A stretch of DNA of 64,000 nucleotides from Lacihabitans sp. LS3-19 (lineage in GTDB: Bacteria > Bacteroidota > Bacteroidia > Cytophagales > Spirosomataceae): assembly GCF_024343575.1 (NCBI RefSeq), contig NZ_RJUA01000001.1, positions 310,001 to 374,000 of the forward strand, written 5' to 3'. This document shows positions 1 to 9,605 of this stretch, piece after piece. The notes under the pieces were generated by a model that had not been told where the DNA came from, searched no databases, and was given only the letters and a program-made list of their open reading frames with translations. Both the position numbers and the translations under genes were made by a program. How positions within the stretch are numbered: position 1 is the first letter of the stretch; each line of letters opens with the position of its first letter.

Positions 1-1
1 A

Positions 2-721
2 GAGTACTTGGTCAACGAAACGATGGTTAAAAAATTGGGACTCAAAAAACCAGAAGATATTATAAACAAAACGATTGATATTCGTGGTAAGAAATTACCT
101 GTTGTAGGTGTAATCAAGGATTTTCACATGCGAGGTCTTAGTTCAGAAATAGATCCACTCACAATGACCTCAAAAATGTCAAACGTCTATTTTGCAAATA
201 TCAAATTAAATACTGGCAATTTTAAGCCTACCCTCGAGGCCATCAATGCCGCATTTGACCAGGTCTATCCTGAAAGTTTTTTCAATTCGAGTTTTGTTGA
301 TGTACAAGTGGCCAATACCTATAAGAATGAATTGACCATGGGCAAATTGGTTAACTTTTTTGCTATTGTTGCTATTTTGATAGGTTGCTTGGGCTTGTTT
401 GGCTTGGTTAGTTTTATGGCCAATCAAAAGACCAAAGAAATCGGAATCAGAAAAGTACTTGGTGCTTCTATCGGCAGTATTTTAGGACTTTTCGGAAAAG
501 AATTCTCCAAATTAATCGTAGTTGCTTTTATAATTGCTGCTCCTGTGGCATGGTGGGCTATGGATAAATGGCTCCAAGATTACCAATATAGTATCTCGAT
601 AGGCTGGGAAATATTTGCGGTAAGTTTGGCTAGTTCGGTTCTTATCGCTGTATTAACGGTTGGGTACAAATCCACCGCAGCGGCACTGATGAATCCGACG
701 AAAAGTCTGAAAACGGAATAA
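2..721 (+). CDS. FtsX-family ABC transporter permease, C-terminal part (cut by window edge)
   Basis: This is the last ~239 codons of a permease. The frame is open to the first base, so the gene begins outside the window. What remains is the end of the second periplasmic MacB-type domain (about residues 1-105) and the final three-helix FtsX domain: one helix near 115-137, the loop TKEIGIRKVLGA near residue 144, and two more helices before the C-terminal NPTKSLKTE. This ending closely matches the other permeases downstream, so it is the first visible member of the array. It lies 73 bases upstream of the next permease on the same strand. Its N-terminal half and its promoter cannot be seen. Confidence 0.93.
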   Translation, partial: EYLVNETMVKKLGLKKPEDIINKTIDIRGKKLPVVGVIKDFHMRGLSSEIDPLTMTSKMSNVYFANIKLNTGNFKPTLEAINAAFDQVYPESFFNSSFVDVQVANTYKNELTMGKLVNFFAIVAILIGCLGLFGLVSFMANQKTKEIGIRKVLGASIGSILGLFGKEFSKLIVVAFIIAAPVAWWAMDKWLQDYQYSISIGWEIFAVSLASSVLIAVLTVGYKSTAAALMNPTKSLKTE

Positions 722-794
722 ATAAAAGAAATGAGGAGATTTATTTGAACCTAAAATCATAAGGTGAAACAAACAGGAATAAAAAAGTAAAACT

Positions 795-3179
795 ATGTTT
801 AAAAGATATTTTTCTACCTCGTGGCGTCATATAGCTAAAAACAAATCATTTAGCCTAATTAACATTACTGGCCTTTCGCTAGGAATAGTAAGTGCTACCC
901 TTATTTTTTTGTGGATTGAACATACCTATCATTACAACCGTATTTTGCCTGATTCTGAAAATTTGTATCAAGTCAAAAACAATCAAGCTTACGGCGATGA
1001 TACATATACAATGAGTGCCACAAGTGGGCCACTAGGGCCAGTTTTGGATAAAGAAGTGCCAGGAATAAAAGAATCAAGTCGAATCATGTATTCGGGAGGT
1101 GTTTTTGGATTTAAAGAAAAGAATATCAGTTTTGAAGGGGTTTATGCTGACAGTAACTTTTTCAGTTTATTTAAATTTCCCTTTATAGATCAGTTAGATA
1201 AAAAATGGCTAGGAACCAATGATCGAGTAGTAATTTCGAAAAAAATGGCTGAGGCGATTTTTGGCTCTGAAAATCCAATAGGTAAAAGTGTAAGCCTCAA
1301 TAAATCTCAAAATTTTGTAGTTTCAGGTGTTTTTGAGCATGTTTCTGAAAATATGACCATGAACCCCGAATGGGTCATTTCACTTGGAAATCAATTTCTA
1401 AATGATGATTTTAAAACTACTTGGAGCCATTGGGGAACCTGCGGTATGCGTACTTACGTGTTGTTGAATCAAGGTGTTGATTACCAAAAAGTCAATACTC
1501 AAATCAAAAATTTGATATCCAACAAGTCAGGTGGAAAAGTTAATCATTCGGTTTTTTTGTATCCATATACCAAGTTGGGTTGGTATAATACTTTTAAAAA
1601 CGGCCTTGAAATACCTTCAGAGGGCAGCATAAAATTTGTTAAATTGTTTTTTATTATAGCCATAATAATCTTACTAATTGCCTGCATCAACTTCATGAAT
1701 TTGTCCACTGCTAAAAGTGAAAAAAGAGCCAAAGAAATCGGACTCAAAAAAGCTATAGGCATCAGCAAAAGAGAGTTGATAGTTCAATTTTTTGCTGAGA
1801 GTACACTTATTTCGCTGTTTTCGGTTGCTGTTTCCATTATTTTATTATTCTTGTTGGTACCAGTTTTTGGGCAAATGATAGATGTACCTTTGAAGCTGAA
1901 CCTATTTCAACCAACACACATTTTGTATTTTGCTTTAATCGGAATTTTCTGCGGCTTGTTGGCGGGTACTTATCCAGCTTTTTTTCTCTCCTCATTTAAT
2001 CCTATAGAGGCACTAAACAGGAAAATAAAAGGTAACCCAAGCAGCCAATTTATAAGGAAAGGTTTAGTGGTTTTTCAATTTAGTATTTCCATCGTTATCA
2101 TTATTGCCACCATAGTTGTATCTAATCAAATTAATCATACCAAAAACCGTGATCTTGGATTTAATAAAGACCGGATTTTGATGTTGCCAGTTTCAACAAA
2201 TCTCACTAAAAGTTTTGATTTAATCAGGTCAGATTTAAAAAATTCAGAAACTATACATGATGCTGCCATGACTTTTGGCACGCTGTTTAATATGTATAGC
2301 AACGGGGGTGGATTCCATTGGAAAGGCCATGAAGAAACTAAAGATGAGCTCATCACTTTTAATGGTATTACTCCTAATTACCTAGACGTGGTAGGAATAA
2401 AAATAGCTCAAGGTCGCGGATTTTATGAAAATGTGGACCAGGAAAAAGCAAATGTTATTATTAACCCGGCTTTGGCTAAATTTATGGGGAAAGAAGGAAA
2501 AGTTGGGGGAGTAATACTAAGAGGCAATGACCCACCTCTCACAGTGGTGGGCATAACCCAAGATTTTGTATTTAATGATGTATATGGCATTCCCGAACCA
2601 CTAATACTTTTTCCCAATGGTTATTCTTCATTTCCTGATTATGGCAGTATTGCAATAAAGCTAACCGATAACCAACCATATAACACTCAAATTGAAGCCA
2701 TTAAGAATAAGTTTGCAGCCATCGACCCAGATTATCCTTTTAACTATCAGTTTTTAGACGATACCTTCAATGCAAAGTTTCAAAGTATTTTGTTTGTCGG
2801 CAAGCTGGTATTGTTGTTTAGTTTTTTGTCCATAGCCATTTCATGCTTAGGGTTATTTGGGCTTTCAGCTTTTATGGCCCAGCAAAGAACCAAAGAAATA
2901 GGCGTAAGGAAAGTTTTAGGAGCCACGGTTTCTCAAATCATTGGAAACCTTACAGTTGATTTTTTGAAATTAATCATTGTCGCTTTTGTATTGGCCACAC
3001 CATTGGCATATTATTTAATGAACCAATGGCTAGATAGTTATACCTACAGAACCGCTCTGCATGGGTGGATGTTCTTGTTAGCCGGTGGTATTGCCCTTGT
3101 TATTACATTTTTTACTGTTGGCTATCAAGCCTTTAGGGCTGCAAATGTAAATCCAATAAGGAGCTTGAAAACGGAATAA
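795..3179 (+). CDS. FtsX/MacB-type ABC transporter permease
   Basis: A 794-residue inner-membrane permease with the layout typical of Bacteroidota: helix 1 (about 20-42), a MacB-type periplasmic domain, a three-helix FtsX domain (about 283-410), a further helix (about 425-447), a second periplasmic domain, and a second FtsX domain at the end. The cytoplasmic loops after helices 2 and 6 carry AKEIGLKKAIG (near 312) and TKEIGVRKVLGA (near 699), where an ATPase probably docks. In this family such proteins couple ATP hydrolysis in the cytoplasm to mechanical work in the periplasm rather than importing a solute. No ATPase gene is adjacent. The start reads MFKRYFSTSWRHIAKNK, which diverges from the MIKNYFKIAWRN seen in most siblings. 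It ends NPIRSLKTE. The substrate is unknown. Confidence 0.93.
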   Translation: MFKRYFSTSWRHIAKNKSFSLINITGLSLGIVSATLIFLWIEHTYHYNRILPDSENLYQVKNNQAYGDDTYTMSATSGPLGPVLDKEVPGIKESSRIMYSGGVFGFKEKNISFEGVYADSNFFSLFKFPFIDQLDKKWLGTNDRVVISKKMAEAIFGSENPIGKSVSLNKSQNFVVSGVFEHVSENMTMNPEWVISLGNQFLNDDFKTTWSHWGTCGMRTYVLLNQGVDYQKVNTQIKNLISNKSGGKVNHSVFLYPYTKLGWYNTFKNGLEIPSEGSIKFVKLFFIIAIIILLIACINFMNLSTAKSEKRAKEIGLKKAIGISKRELIVQFFAESTLISLFSVAVSIILLFLLVPVFGQMIDVPLKLNLFQPTHILYFALIGIFCGLLAGTYPAFFLSSFNPIEALNRKIKGNPSSQFIRKGLVVFQFSISIVIIIATIVVSNQINHTKNRDLGFNKDRILMLPVSTNLTKSFDLIRSDLKNSETIHDAAMTFGTLFNMYSNGGGFHWKGHEETKDELITFNGITPNYLDVVGIKIAQGRGFYENVDQEKANVIINPALAKFMGKEGKVGGVILRGNDPPLTVVGITQDFVFNDVYGIPEPLILFPNGYSSFPDYGSIAIKLTDNQPYNTQIEAIKNKFAAIDPDYPFNYQFLDDTFNAKFQSILFVGKLVLLFSFLSIAISCLGLFGLSAFMAQQRTKEIGVRKVLGATVSQIIGNLTVDFLKLIIVAFVLATPLAYYLMNQWLDSYTYRTALHGWMFLLAGGIALVITFFTVGYQAFRAANVNPIRSLKTE

Positions 3180-3193
3180 AACAACATAAAATT

Positions 3194-4582
3194 ATGAAAA
3201 AAACTGCTTCTTTAATTTCAGTGATTATGCTTTTGGCGGTATTTTCCTATGCTCAAAAAAATATACCCAATACTTTGACAAGTACAGATAAAGTCTATGG
3301 ACTTTCAAAATTTTGGCAAGAGGTAAATTACAACTTCGTTTATCTTGAAAAAATTGATAAAAAAATGTGGGAAAATGCTTACAAAGAGTATATACTAAAA
3401 GTACAAGAAACTAAAAATGATTATGATTATTACAGAGAATTACAAAGGTTTTGTGCTTTGCTAAAAGATGGACATACCAACATATATATGCCAAATATTT
3501 TAGAGCCATTGACTTTTAATACAATGTTTGGAGAGTATCGCCTATTCCTAAAAAATGTGGATGGGAAAGTAATAATAGAGCGTGTAAACGAAAGTAAAAA
3601 AGATGAAATTACCATTGGTAGTGAAATAATTGAAGTAAATGGATTGAGCACAGCCGAATATTTAGACCAAAATGTAAAACCTTTTATTTCTTCTTCGACA
3701 GATTATGTTTTAGAAGATATAGCTGCTTATAGTCTTTTAAAAGGCCTTGAGGACCAAACATATACCATTAAAATAAAATCTCCAAAAAATAAAATAAAAA
3801 TTATCACCATAAAACACGCAAAAACAGAAGAAACCAATGTGTTTCCCCCTTTTAAAAATGACAGTTTATTTGAAATGAAATGGCATCAGAATGATATTCT
3901 TTACATTGCCCTTAATTCATTTGGAAATAATAAAATCAATAGAGAATTTGAAAAAAATCTTCCCGAAATTTATAAAGCAAAAGGCCTTGTAATTGATTTG
4001 AGAAATAATGGAGGAGGTAGTACAAATATTGGCACAGATATTTTGCAATATCTTACCAATGACAAGTCTCTTCATCATTCTCGCTATAGAACACGTGAAC
4101 ACCGGGCAGCTTTTAAAGCATGGGGGAAATATGTTACCCCAAATGATACCATTAATAACGATTGGAAAAAAAGAAGCTATCTTTATTACCATGACCAGAT
4201 GTTCTATGACTTTGATTATGAACCTACTGAGATAAAAATAAATAAAAAAAGATTGGTAGTTCCGACTGCGGTTTTAATCGGTCATAATACGGCTTCAGCA
4301 GCCGAAGATTTTTTAATCAGTGCAGACAATCAAAAACATTTTACAAAAATTGGCGAGCGAACATTTGGTAGTACTGGCCAACCGTTCCTTTTTGACTTAC
4401 CTGGTGGAGGTAGAGCCCGAGTGTGTACAAAACAAGATACCTATCCAGATGGAAGAGATTTTGTAGGAGTAGGCATAAAACCAGATGTTGAAATAATTCC
4501 TACTGTTAATGATTATATCAATAATCGTGATGTTGTGCTGGAAAAAGCAATAATATTCATTTCCGAAAAATTAAAATTATGA
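3194..4582 (+). CDS. Exported S41-family (tail-specific) serine protease
   Basis: A 462-residue protein with a cleavable signal peptide (about residues 1-20, ending at AQ). The N-terminal part has the helical region typical of the family, including LLKDGHTNI near residue 91. The C-terminal half is the S41 catalytic core: GLVIDLRNNGGGS near 263-275, then TASAAEDFL near 365-373, whose serine fits the nucleophile position, then GERTFGSTGQ. It probably acts in the periplasm on unfolded or envelope proteins. It sits 14 bases after one permease and overlaps the next by 4 bases (ATGA), so it is almost certainly co-transcribed and translationally coupled with them. That placement suggests a protease working with the permease complexes, but this is inference. 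No PDZ domain is obvious. Confidence 0.88.
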   Translation: MKKTASLISVIMLLAVFSYAQKNIPNTLTSTDKVYGLSKFWQEVNYNFVYLEKIDKKMWENAYKEYILKVQETKNDYDYYRELQRFCALLKDGHTNIYMPNILEPLTFNTMFGEYRLFLKNVDGKVIIERVNESKKDEITIGSEIIEVNGLSTAEYLDQNVKPFISSSTDYVLEDIAAYSLLKGLEDQTYTIKIKSPKNKIKIITIKHAKTEETNVFPPFKNDSLFEMKWHQNDILYIALNSFGNNKINREFEKNLPEIYKAKGLVIDLRNNGGGSTNIGTDILQYLTNDKSLHHSRYRTREHRAAFKAWGKYVTPNDTINNDWKKRSYLYYHDQMFYDFDYEPTEIKINKKRLVVPTAVLIGHNTASAAEDFLISADNQKHFTKIGERTFGSTGQPFLFDLPGGGRARVCTKQDTYPDGRDFVGVGIKPDVEIIPTVNDYINNRDVVLEKAIIFISEKLKL

Positions 4583-7014
4583 AAAGCAATTCCTTAAAAA
4601 TCGCCTGGCGAAGTCTAAAAAAACAACCATTTTTTACATTTCTAAATACTTTTGGATTGTCCATTGGTATGGCTGGAGCACTTCTGATTGGTCTTTACAT
4701 ATATGACGAGCTTAGTTACGACCGAATGTTTGCCGATTCTGATAGAATCTACAGAGTAAATGCCGACATAAAATTTGGCGGGCAGGCTCAGGAATTTTCT
4801 ACTACTCCAGCACCCATGGCTTCAACCCTGAAAAAAGACTATGCTCCAGTTGAAGATGCCACACGGTTCAGAACTTGGGGAAGTATGTTGGTCCGAAAAA
4901 GCAATTCTTTGGATAATTTAAAAGAAGAACATAGCACTTTTGCTGATGCTAACTTCATGGAGATGTTTGGCCTAAAACTACTTGAAGGAGACGCAACTAC
5001 CGCATTAAAGAATCCAAATACGGTAATTTTAAGTAAAACTGCCGCCGAAAAACACTTTGGGAAATCTCCGGCTTTGGGACAAAGTATTTTAATAAATAAC
5101 GATGAAACTTTTAAAGTAACGGGTGTAATTGAAGACTTACCTAAAAACTCATTTTTAAGAGATTACTCTGTTTTTATGGCTATGGAAGGCTACGATGAAT
5201 CTAAAGCTTTACAAAACTGGGGAAGCAATAATTTCAATACTTTTATTAAAGTAAAACCCGATGCAAAACCTACTGATTTAAATCCTCCATTATATCAATT
5301 ATTTGATAAATATGTAGTTCCATTTGCTCAAGGTTTGATGCCAGGTGTTACTCGAAAATCTTTTGAGGCAGAAGGCAATTATATAAAATACTCATTGGTG
5401 GCATTAAATGATTTGCATTTATCCTCTAATCGAGGAGCTGAGATGAATCCTAATATCGATAAACAAACCATTTATATTTTTTCGTTCATTGCCATTTTCT
5501 TGATTATTTTAGCTTCGGTAAACTTCATGAATCTTTCCACGGCTCAGTCAATGAAAAGAGCCAAAGAAGTGGGTATTCGTAAAACTTTAGGTTCTGATAA
5601 ATTCGGCTTGATAAAACAGTTTTTGACAGAATCAGGCGTCGTTACTTTTCTATCATTAGGCTTAGCTTTAATATTTGCACTAATAGCTATGCCGTTTTTT
5701 AATCAACTCTCCGGCAAATCTATTTCTTTGCCTTTTCTGAACCCAATTTTCTGGATTTTACTTATAATCTTTACTGTATTTCTTGCCTTGCTTTCAGGTA
5801 GTTATCCTGCTTTTTTTCTGTCAAGATTTGTACCCATCAAAGTCTTGAAGTCTGCTGGAGAAAACAGTTTAGGTGGAAGCAAAATCCGTAATTCCTTGGT
5901 AGTTTTTCAGTTTGCCATTTCGGTGTTTTTAATGGTGAGTACTTTTGTGGTTTATCAGCAACTTCAATACATTCAAAACAAAGATTTGGGCTACAGCAAA
6001 GAGCAGTTATTGGTCGTAGACGATGTATACGCCGCTGGTAATCAAGTGGAATCTTTTAAACAAGAAGTGGAAAAACTGCCCAATGTGAGTTCGGCGACTT
6101 TAAGTTCGTATTTGCCTACACCTTCTAACAGGTCAGACAATGGCTACCAATTAGAAGGCTCTGAAAACCAAGATAAAACGGTTCAAATGCAAGCTTGGAC
6201 GGTAGATCATGATTATGGTAAAACCTTAGATCTAGAAATAATAGCTGGACGCGATTTTGATAGAAAATTTAGCACGGATTCTACGGGAATAATCCTAAAT
6301 GAATCGGCAGTTGCTATTTTGGGATTTACGCCAAAAGAAGTCTTGGGAAAAAGGCTTTCACAACTAATGGACAAAGACGAAAGAATATTTTATACCGTAA
6401 TTGGCGTAGCTAAAAACTTCCATTTTTCTTCTTTCAAAGATAAAATTGGAGCTTGGAGTATGTATTTGGGAAAACGAGCCAACAAACTTACCATAAAAAT
6501 CCAGCCGGGCGATTTCAAACAAACTTTGGATGGCGTAAAACAAGCATGGGCAAAAGTAGCACCTGGGCAACCTTTCAATCAGTATTTTTTAGACGATTCA
6601 TTTAATAGTACTTATGATACCGAGCAAAGACTTGGGAAGCTATTCATCACTTTTACTATCTTATCTATCATCATAGCTTGTTTGGGCTTATTCGGATTGG
6701 CGGCTTTTAACGCCGAAAAGCGAGTGAAAGAGATAGGCATACGTAAAGTAATGGGAGCCAGCGTTGGACAGATAACCTTCAGATTATCAAGCGATTTCTT
6801 AAAATTGGTTGGAATATCAATTTTATTATCATTGCCGTTAGGTTGGTTTGTTATGAACAAATGGCTTGAAGATTTTACATATAGAATCAACATTGCATGG
6901 TGGGTATATGCATCTGCCGCCAGTATCGCTATATTGATTGCCATATTGACTGTAAGTTACCAAAGTATCAAAGCCGCTTTGGTTAACCCAGTGAAGAGTT
7001 TAAGAGGAGAATAA
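4579..7014 (+). CDS. FtsX/MacB-type ABC transporter permease
   Basis: An 811-residue permease of the same eight-helix type as the gene at 795-3179. The coupling-loop motifs are AKEVGIRKTLGS (near residue 328) and VKEIGIRKVMGA (near 716), and the C-terminus reads NPVKSLRGE. The ATG overlaps the stop of the S41 protease gene in ATGA, which fixes the start and implies translational coupling. The N-terminus MKSNSLKIAWRSLKKQ keeps the family pattern of a short basic cytoplasmic segment before helix 1. The two large periplasmic domains (about 45-285 and 460-675) are the parts that differ most from the siblings and probably set partner specificity. Confidence 0.93.
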   Translation: MKSNSLKIAWRSLKKQPFFTFLNTFGLSIGMAGALLIGLYIYDELSYDRMFADSDRIYRVNADIKFGGQAQEFSTTPAPMASTLKKDYAPVEDATRFRTWGSMLVRKSNSLDNLKEEHSTFADANFMEMFGLKLLEGDATTALKNPNTVILSKTAAEKHFGKSPALGQSILINNDETFKVTGVIEDLPKNSFLRDYSVFMAMEGYDESKALQNWGSNNFNTFIKVKPDAKPTDLNPPLYQLFDKYVVPFAQGLMPGVTRKSFEAEGNYIKYSLVALNDLHLSSNRGAEMNPNIDKQTIYIFSFIAIFLIILASVNFMNLSTAQSMKRAKEVGIRKTLGSDKFGLIKQFLTESGVVTFLSLGLALIFALIAMPFFNQLSGKSISLPFLNPIFWILLIIFTVFLALLSGSYPAFFLSRFVPIKVLKSAGENSLGGSKIRNSLVVFQFAISVFLMVSTFVVYQQLQYIQNKDLGYSKEQLLVVDDVYAAGNQVESFKQEVEKLPNVSSATLSSYLPTPSNRSDNGYQLEGSENQDKTVQMQAWTVDHDYGKTLDLEIIAGRDFDRKFSTDSTGIILNESAVAILGFTPKEVLGKRLSQLMDKDERIFYTVIGVAKNFHFSSFKDKIGAWSMYLGKRANKLTIKIQPGDFKQTLDGVKQAWAKVAPGQPFNQYFLDDSFNSTYDTEQRLGKLFITFTILSIIIACLGLFGLAAFNAEKRVKEIGIRKVMGASVGQITFRLSSDFLKLVGISILLSLPLGWFVMNKWLEDFTYRINIAWWVYASAASIAILIAILTVSYQSIKAALVNPVKSLRGE

Positions 7015-7035
7015 TTTAACTATTAGTTATTGGTG

Positions 7036-7053
7036 TCCCGATAGATATTGGGA
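7036..7053. repeat. Degenerate palindrome between permease genes
   Basis: An 18-base imperfect inverted repeat, TCCCGATAGATATTGGGA, pairs CCCGATA with TATTGGG (one G-T pair). It lies in the 115-base gap between two permease genes. The form resembles short interspersed palindromes found between genes in many Bacteroidota, but only this one copy was seen in the window. Confidence 0.4.
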
Positions 7054-7129
7054 GGTTATTGGTTCAAAAGAATAAGTCAATTTTCTAATAAAAGAAAATA
7101 GCTGCATTGAAATTATAAACTATAAAATT

Positions 7130-9523
7130 ATGATAAAGAATTATTTTAAAATCGCTTGGAGGAATTTAAAGAAAAACGGTGTTTATTCTATCCTTAACAT
7201 TTTCGGTTTATCTGTAGGAGTAGCCATTTTCTTGTTCCTTTTTATATTTATTAAGCAAGAATTGTCTTTTGATAAATTCAACAAAAACTATGATAATATA
7301 GTCAGAATAGGCCAAACGGCCAGTTTTGATGGCAAAAATTATGAATGGGCTTGTGTACCTAATATTGCTGGGCCCATTATGGCAAAAGAATTGCCCGAAA
7401 TTAAATCTTATACCAGATTTTTAAGCCATTCGTTTGGAAAAACAGCTTTTGTAAATACCGAAACGGATAAGTTTTCAGAAAAGAAAGTATACTGGACAGA
7501 TGCTGGAGTTTTTGATATTTTTGATATTAAATTATTGTCAGGAAATCCCCAAACTGCTTTAGATGCTCCGAATAAAGTAATACTTAGTAAAACAACGGCC
7601 AACAAGTATTTTGGAGATAAAGACGCCATTGGAAAAAGCCTGAAAATCGACAGCGACTACACAGTAGTAGTGAGCGGAGTTTATGATGACTTTCCTAACA
7701 ATTCAACATTGGATGCCGAAATCTTGGGGTCTTTCTCGACCATTGCATGGGCATCAAAAGAGTTGCATTGGAGCAATGCCAGCTATGAGACTTATTTCCT
7801 CTTAAATCCAGCTACAGACTTAATATCCTTAGCCAAAAAGTTTAATACGGTTCTTTATAACAATGTGCCCGAAGGAGAAAGATGGTTTAAGTTTTGGATT
7901 CAACCTTTAGAAAAAGTGCATTTATACTCTACGCACATTTCAGAATCAAGCACAACGCGTATTGGGGACATAACACAGGTGAAAATCTTAATAGCTTTGG
8001 CTTTGGCAATACTTATCATTGCTTGTGTAAATTACATGAACCTGGCCACAGCACAATCACAAAAAAGTCAAAAAGAAGTAGGCTTGAGCAAGGTAATGGG
8101 TGCCACTAGATTTAGCTTAATAAAGAGATTTTATGTTGAGTCATTTTTGATGGTTCTTTTTGCCACAATAGTGGGTATTATAATATTAATTGTCGCTTTA
8201 CCATTTTTTAATTTTATAGCTGAAAGCAATATTCATTTTACTGAACTTTTAAATGTTCAGGTATTTTTAGCCATAGCAATTTCTACCTTGGGATTAGCTT
8301 TTTTAGCGGGTTCTTATCCAGCTCTTTTGATATCTTCTTTTTCTCCACTTTCTCTTTTTGGCCGAAAAGAAAACACCTTTATTTCTGCTCAAACTATCAG
8401 AAAAGGTCTTGTTGTACTTCAATTTTCCGCGTCTATTGTGCTCATTATATGTACTTTGGTTTTTTATAGTCAATTGCATTTTATGCAAAACAAAAACTTG
8501 GGTTATGACGTAAAACAGATTATAAGTGTGTCTACCGAAGGTGCCGAAAGTAAGGAGCAAATTGATGGTCTGATGAACCAATTAAAAAGCCAGAATTTTG
8601 TAAAAAGCATAGCCAGAGCTCAAGCATATCCAGGTGGTCAAGCAAGTGGAAGGACTTTATCGAAACCAGAAGCTCCTGAGAGCAATTTTGCAATACAAAC
8701 CAACCATGCTTCGCCAGAGATTTTAGAAACCTTAGGTATGAAACTATTGGCAGGAACTACGTTTCCAAATAAAGTTTCGAAAACTGACACCACTGTGCAA
8801 GTTGTGGTCAACCAATCTGCAATAAAATTTTACGGATATTCACCCGAAGAAGCAATCGGAAAAACAGCTTATAGTCTTTTTGGTTGGAACAATACCACCA
8901 TAGTTGGCGTGGTTGAAGACTTCCATTTCGAGGATTTTCATAAACCGATAGGAGCCTATGCCTTTCATAATAGCAACTCAGAAGGCAGACCAAATCTTTT
9001 GATAAGATTTGAGGGCGGAAGCCTTAAAGAAAACGTAAGTACGATCGAGTCAATTTTCAAAGAAAACCTTCCAAATTCGGCATTTGACTATCTTTTTCTA
9101 AATGATTACGTGGCACAGTTGTATGCCAACGAGGCCCGAATGTCTAACATCGTTTTGTTCTTTTCTATTATTGCCATAATGATTGCCTGTCTTGGTCTGT
9201 TTGGTTTGGCTGCCTATACCGCTGAGCAAAGAACCAAAGAAATAGGTGTTCGTAAAGTACTAGGAGCCTCGGTTTCTGGTATTATGAGTTTGCTTTCTAT
9301 TAGCTTTTTGCGATTGGTTTTGATTGCTTTTTTAATCGCCGCACCCCTTGCTTGGTATTATCTAAACCAGTGGCTGGCAGGATTTACATTTCGAATCTCT
9401 ATGCCTTGGTGGACCTATTTTGTAGCTGGTGTATTTACTATAGTTATTGCCTTGTTAACAGTAAGTTTTCAATCACTTAAAGCCGCTATGGTAAATCCTG
9501 TGAAGAGTTTAAAAACAGAATAA
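7130..9523 (+). CDS. FtsX/MacB-type ABC transporter permease
   Basis: A 797-residue member of the array, starting MIKNYFKIAWRNLKKNG and ending NPVKSLKTE. Helix 1 spans about 20-42. The first FtsX loop reads QKEVGLSKVMGA (near 313), where serine replaces the arginine usual before KV, and the second is the standard TKEIGVRKVLGA (near 702). It is 115 bases after the preceding permease, a gap large enough for a promoter, although none was recognised. The next gene follows after 82 bases on the same strand. Confidence 0.93.
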   Translation: MIKNYFKIAWRNLKKNGVYSILNIFGLSVGVAIFLFLFIFIKQELSFDKFNKNYDNIVRIGQTASFDGKNYEWACVPNIAGPIMAKELPEIKSYTRFLSHSFGKTAFVNTETDKFSEKKVYWTDAGVFDIFDIKLLSGNPQTALDAPNKVILSKTTANKYFGDKDAIGKSLKIDSDYTVVVSGVYDDFPNNSTLDAEILGSFSTIAWASKELHWSNASYETYFLLNPATDLISLAKKFNTVLYNNVPEGERWFKFWIQPLEKVHLYSTHISESSTTRIGDITQVKILIALALAILIIACVNYMNLATAQSQKSQKEVGLSKVMGATRFSLIKRFYVESFLMVLFATIVGIIILIVALPFFNFIAESNIHFTELLNVQVFLAIAISTLGLAFLAGSYPALLISSFSPLSLFGRKENTFISAQTIRKGLVVLQFSASIVLIICTLVFYSQLHFMQNKNLGYDVKQIISVSTEGAESKEQIDGLMNQLKSQNFVKSIARAQAYPGGQASGRTLSKPEAPESNFAIQTNHASPEILETLGMKLLAGTTFPNKVSKTDTTVQVVVNQSAIKFYGYSPEEAIGKTAYSLFGWNNTTIVGVVEDFHFEDFHKPIGAYAFHNSNSEGRPNLLIRFEGGSLKENVSTIESIFKENLPNSAFDYLFLNDYVAQLYANEARMSNIVLFFSIIAIMIACLGLFGLAAYTAEQRTKEIGVRKVLGASVSGIMSLLSISFLRLVLIAFLIAAPLAWYYLNQWLAGFTFRISMPWWTYFVAGVFTIVIALLTVSFQSLKAAMVNPVKSLKTE

Positions 9524-9605
9524 CGATAATGGATAATTAGTAAACTCAAAATTGATTTCAAATGCAAACTAATATACCAATTTCCCAATATCAATTTACA
9601 AAGGA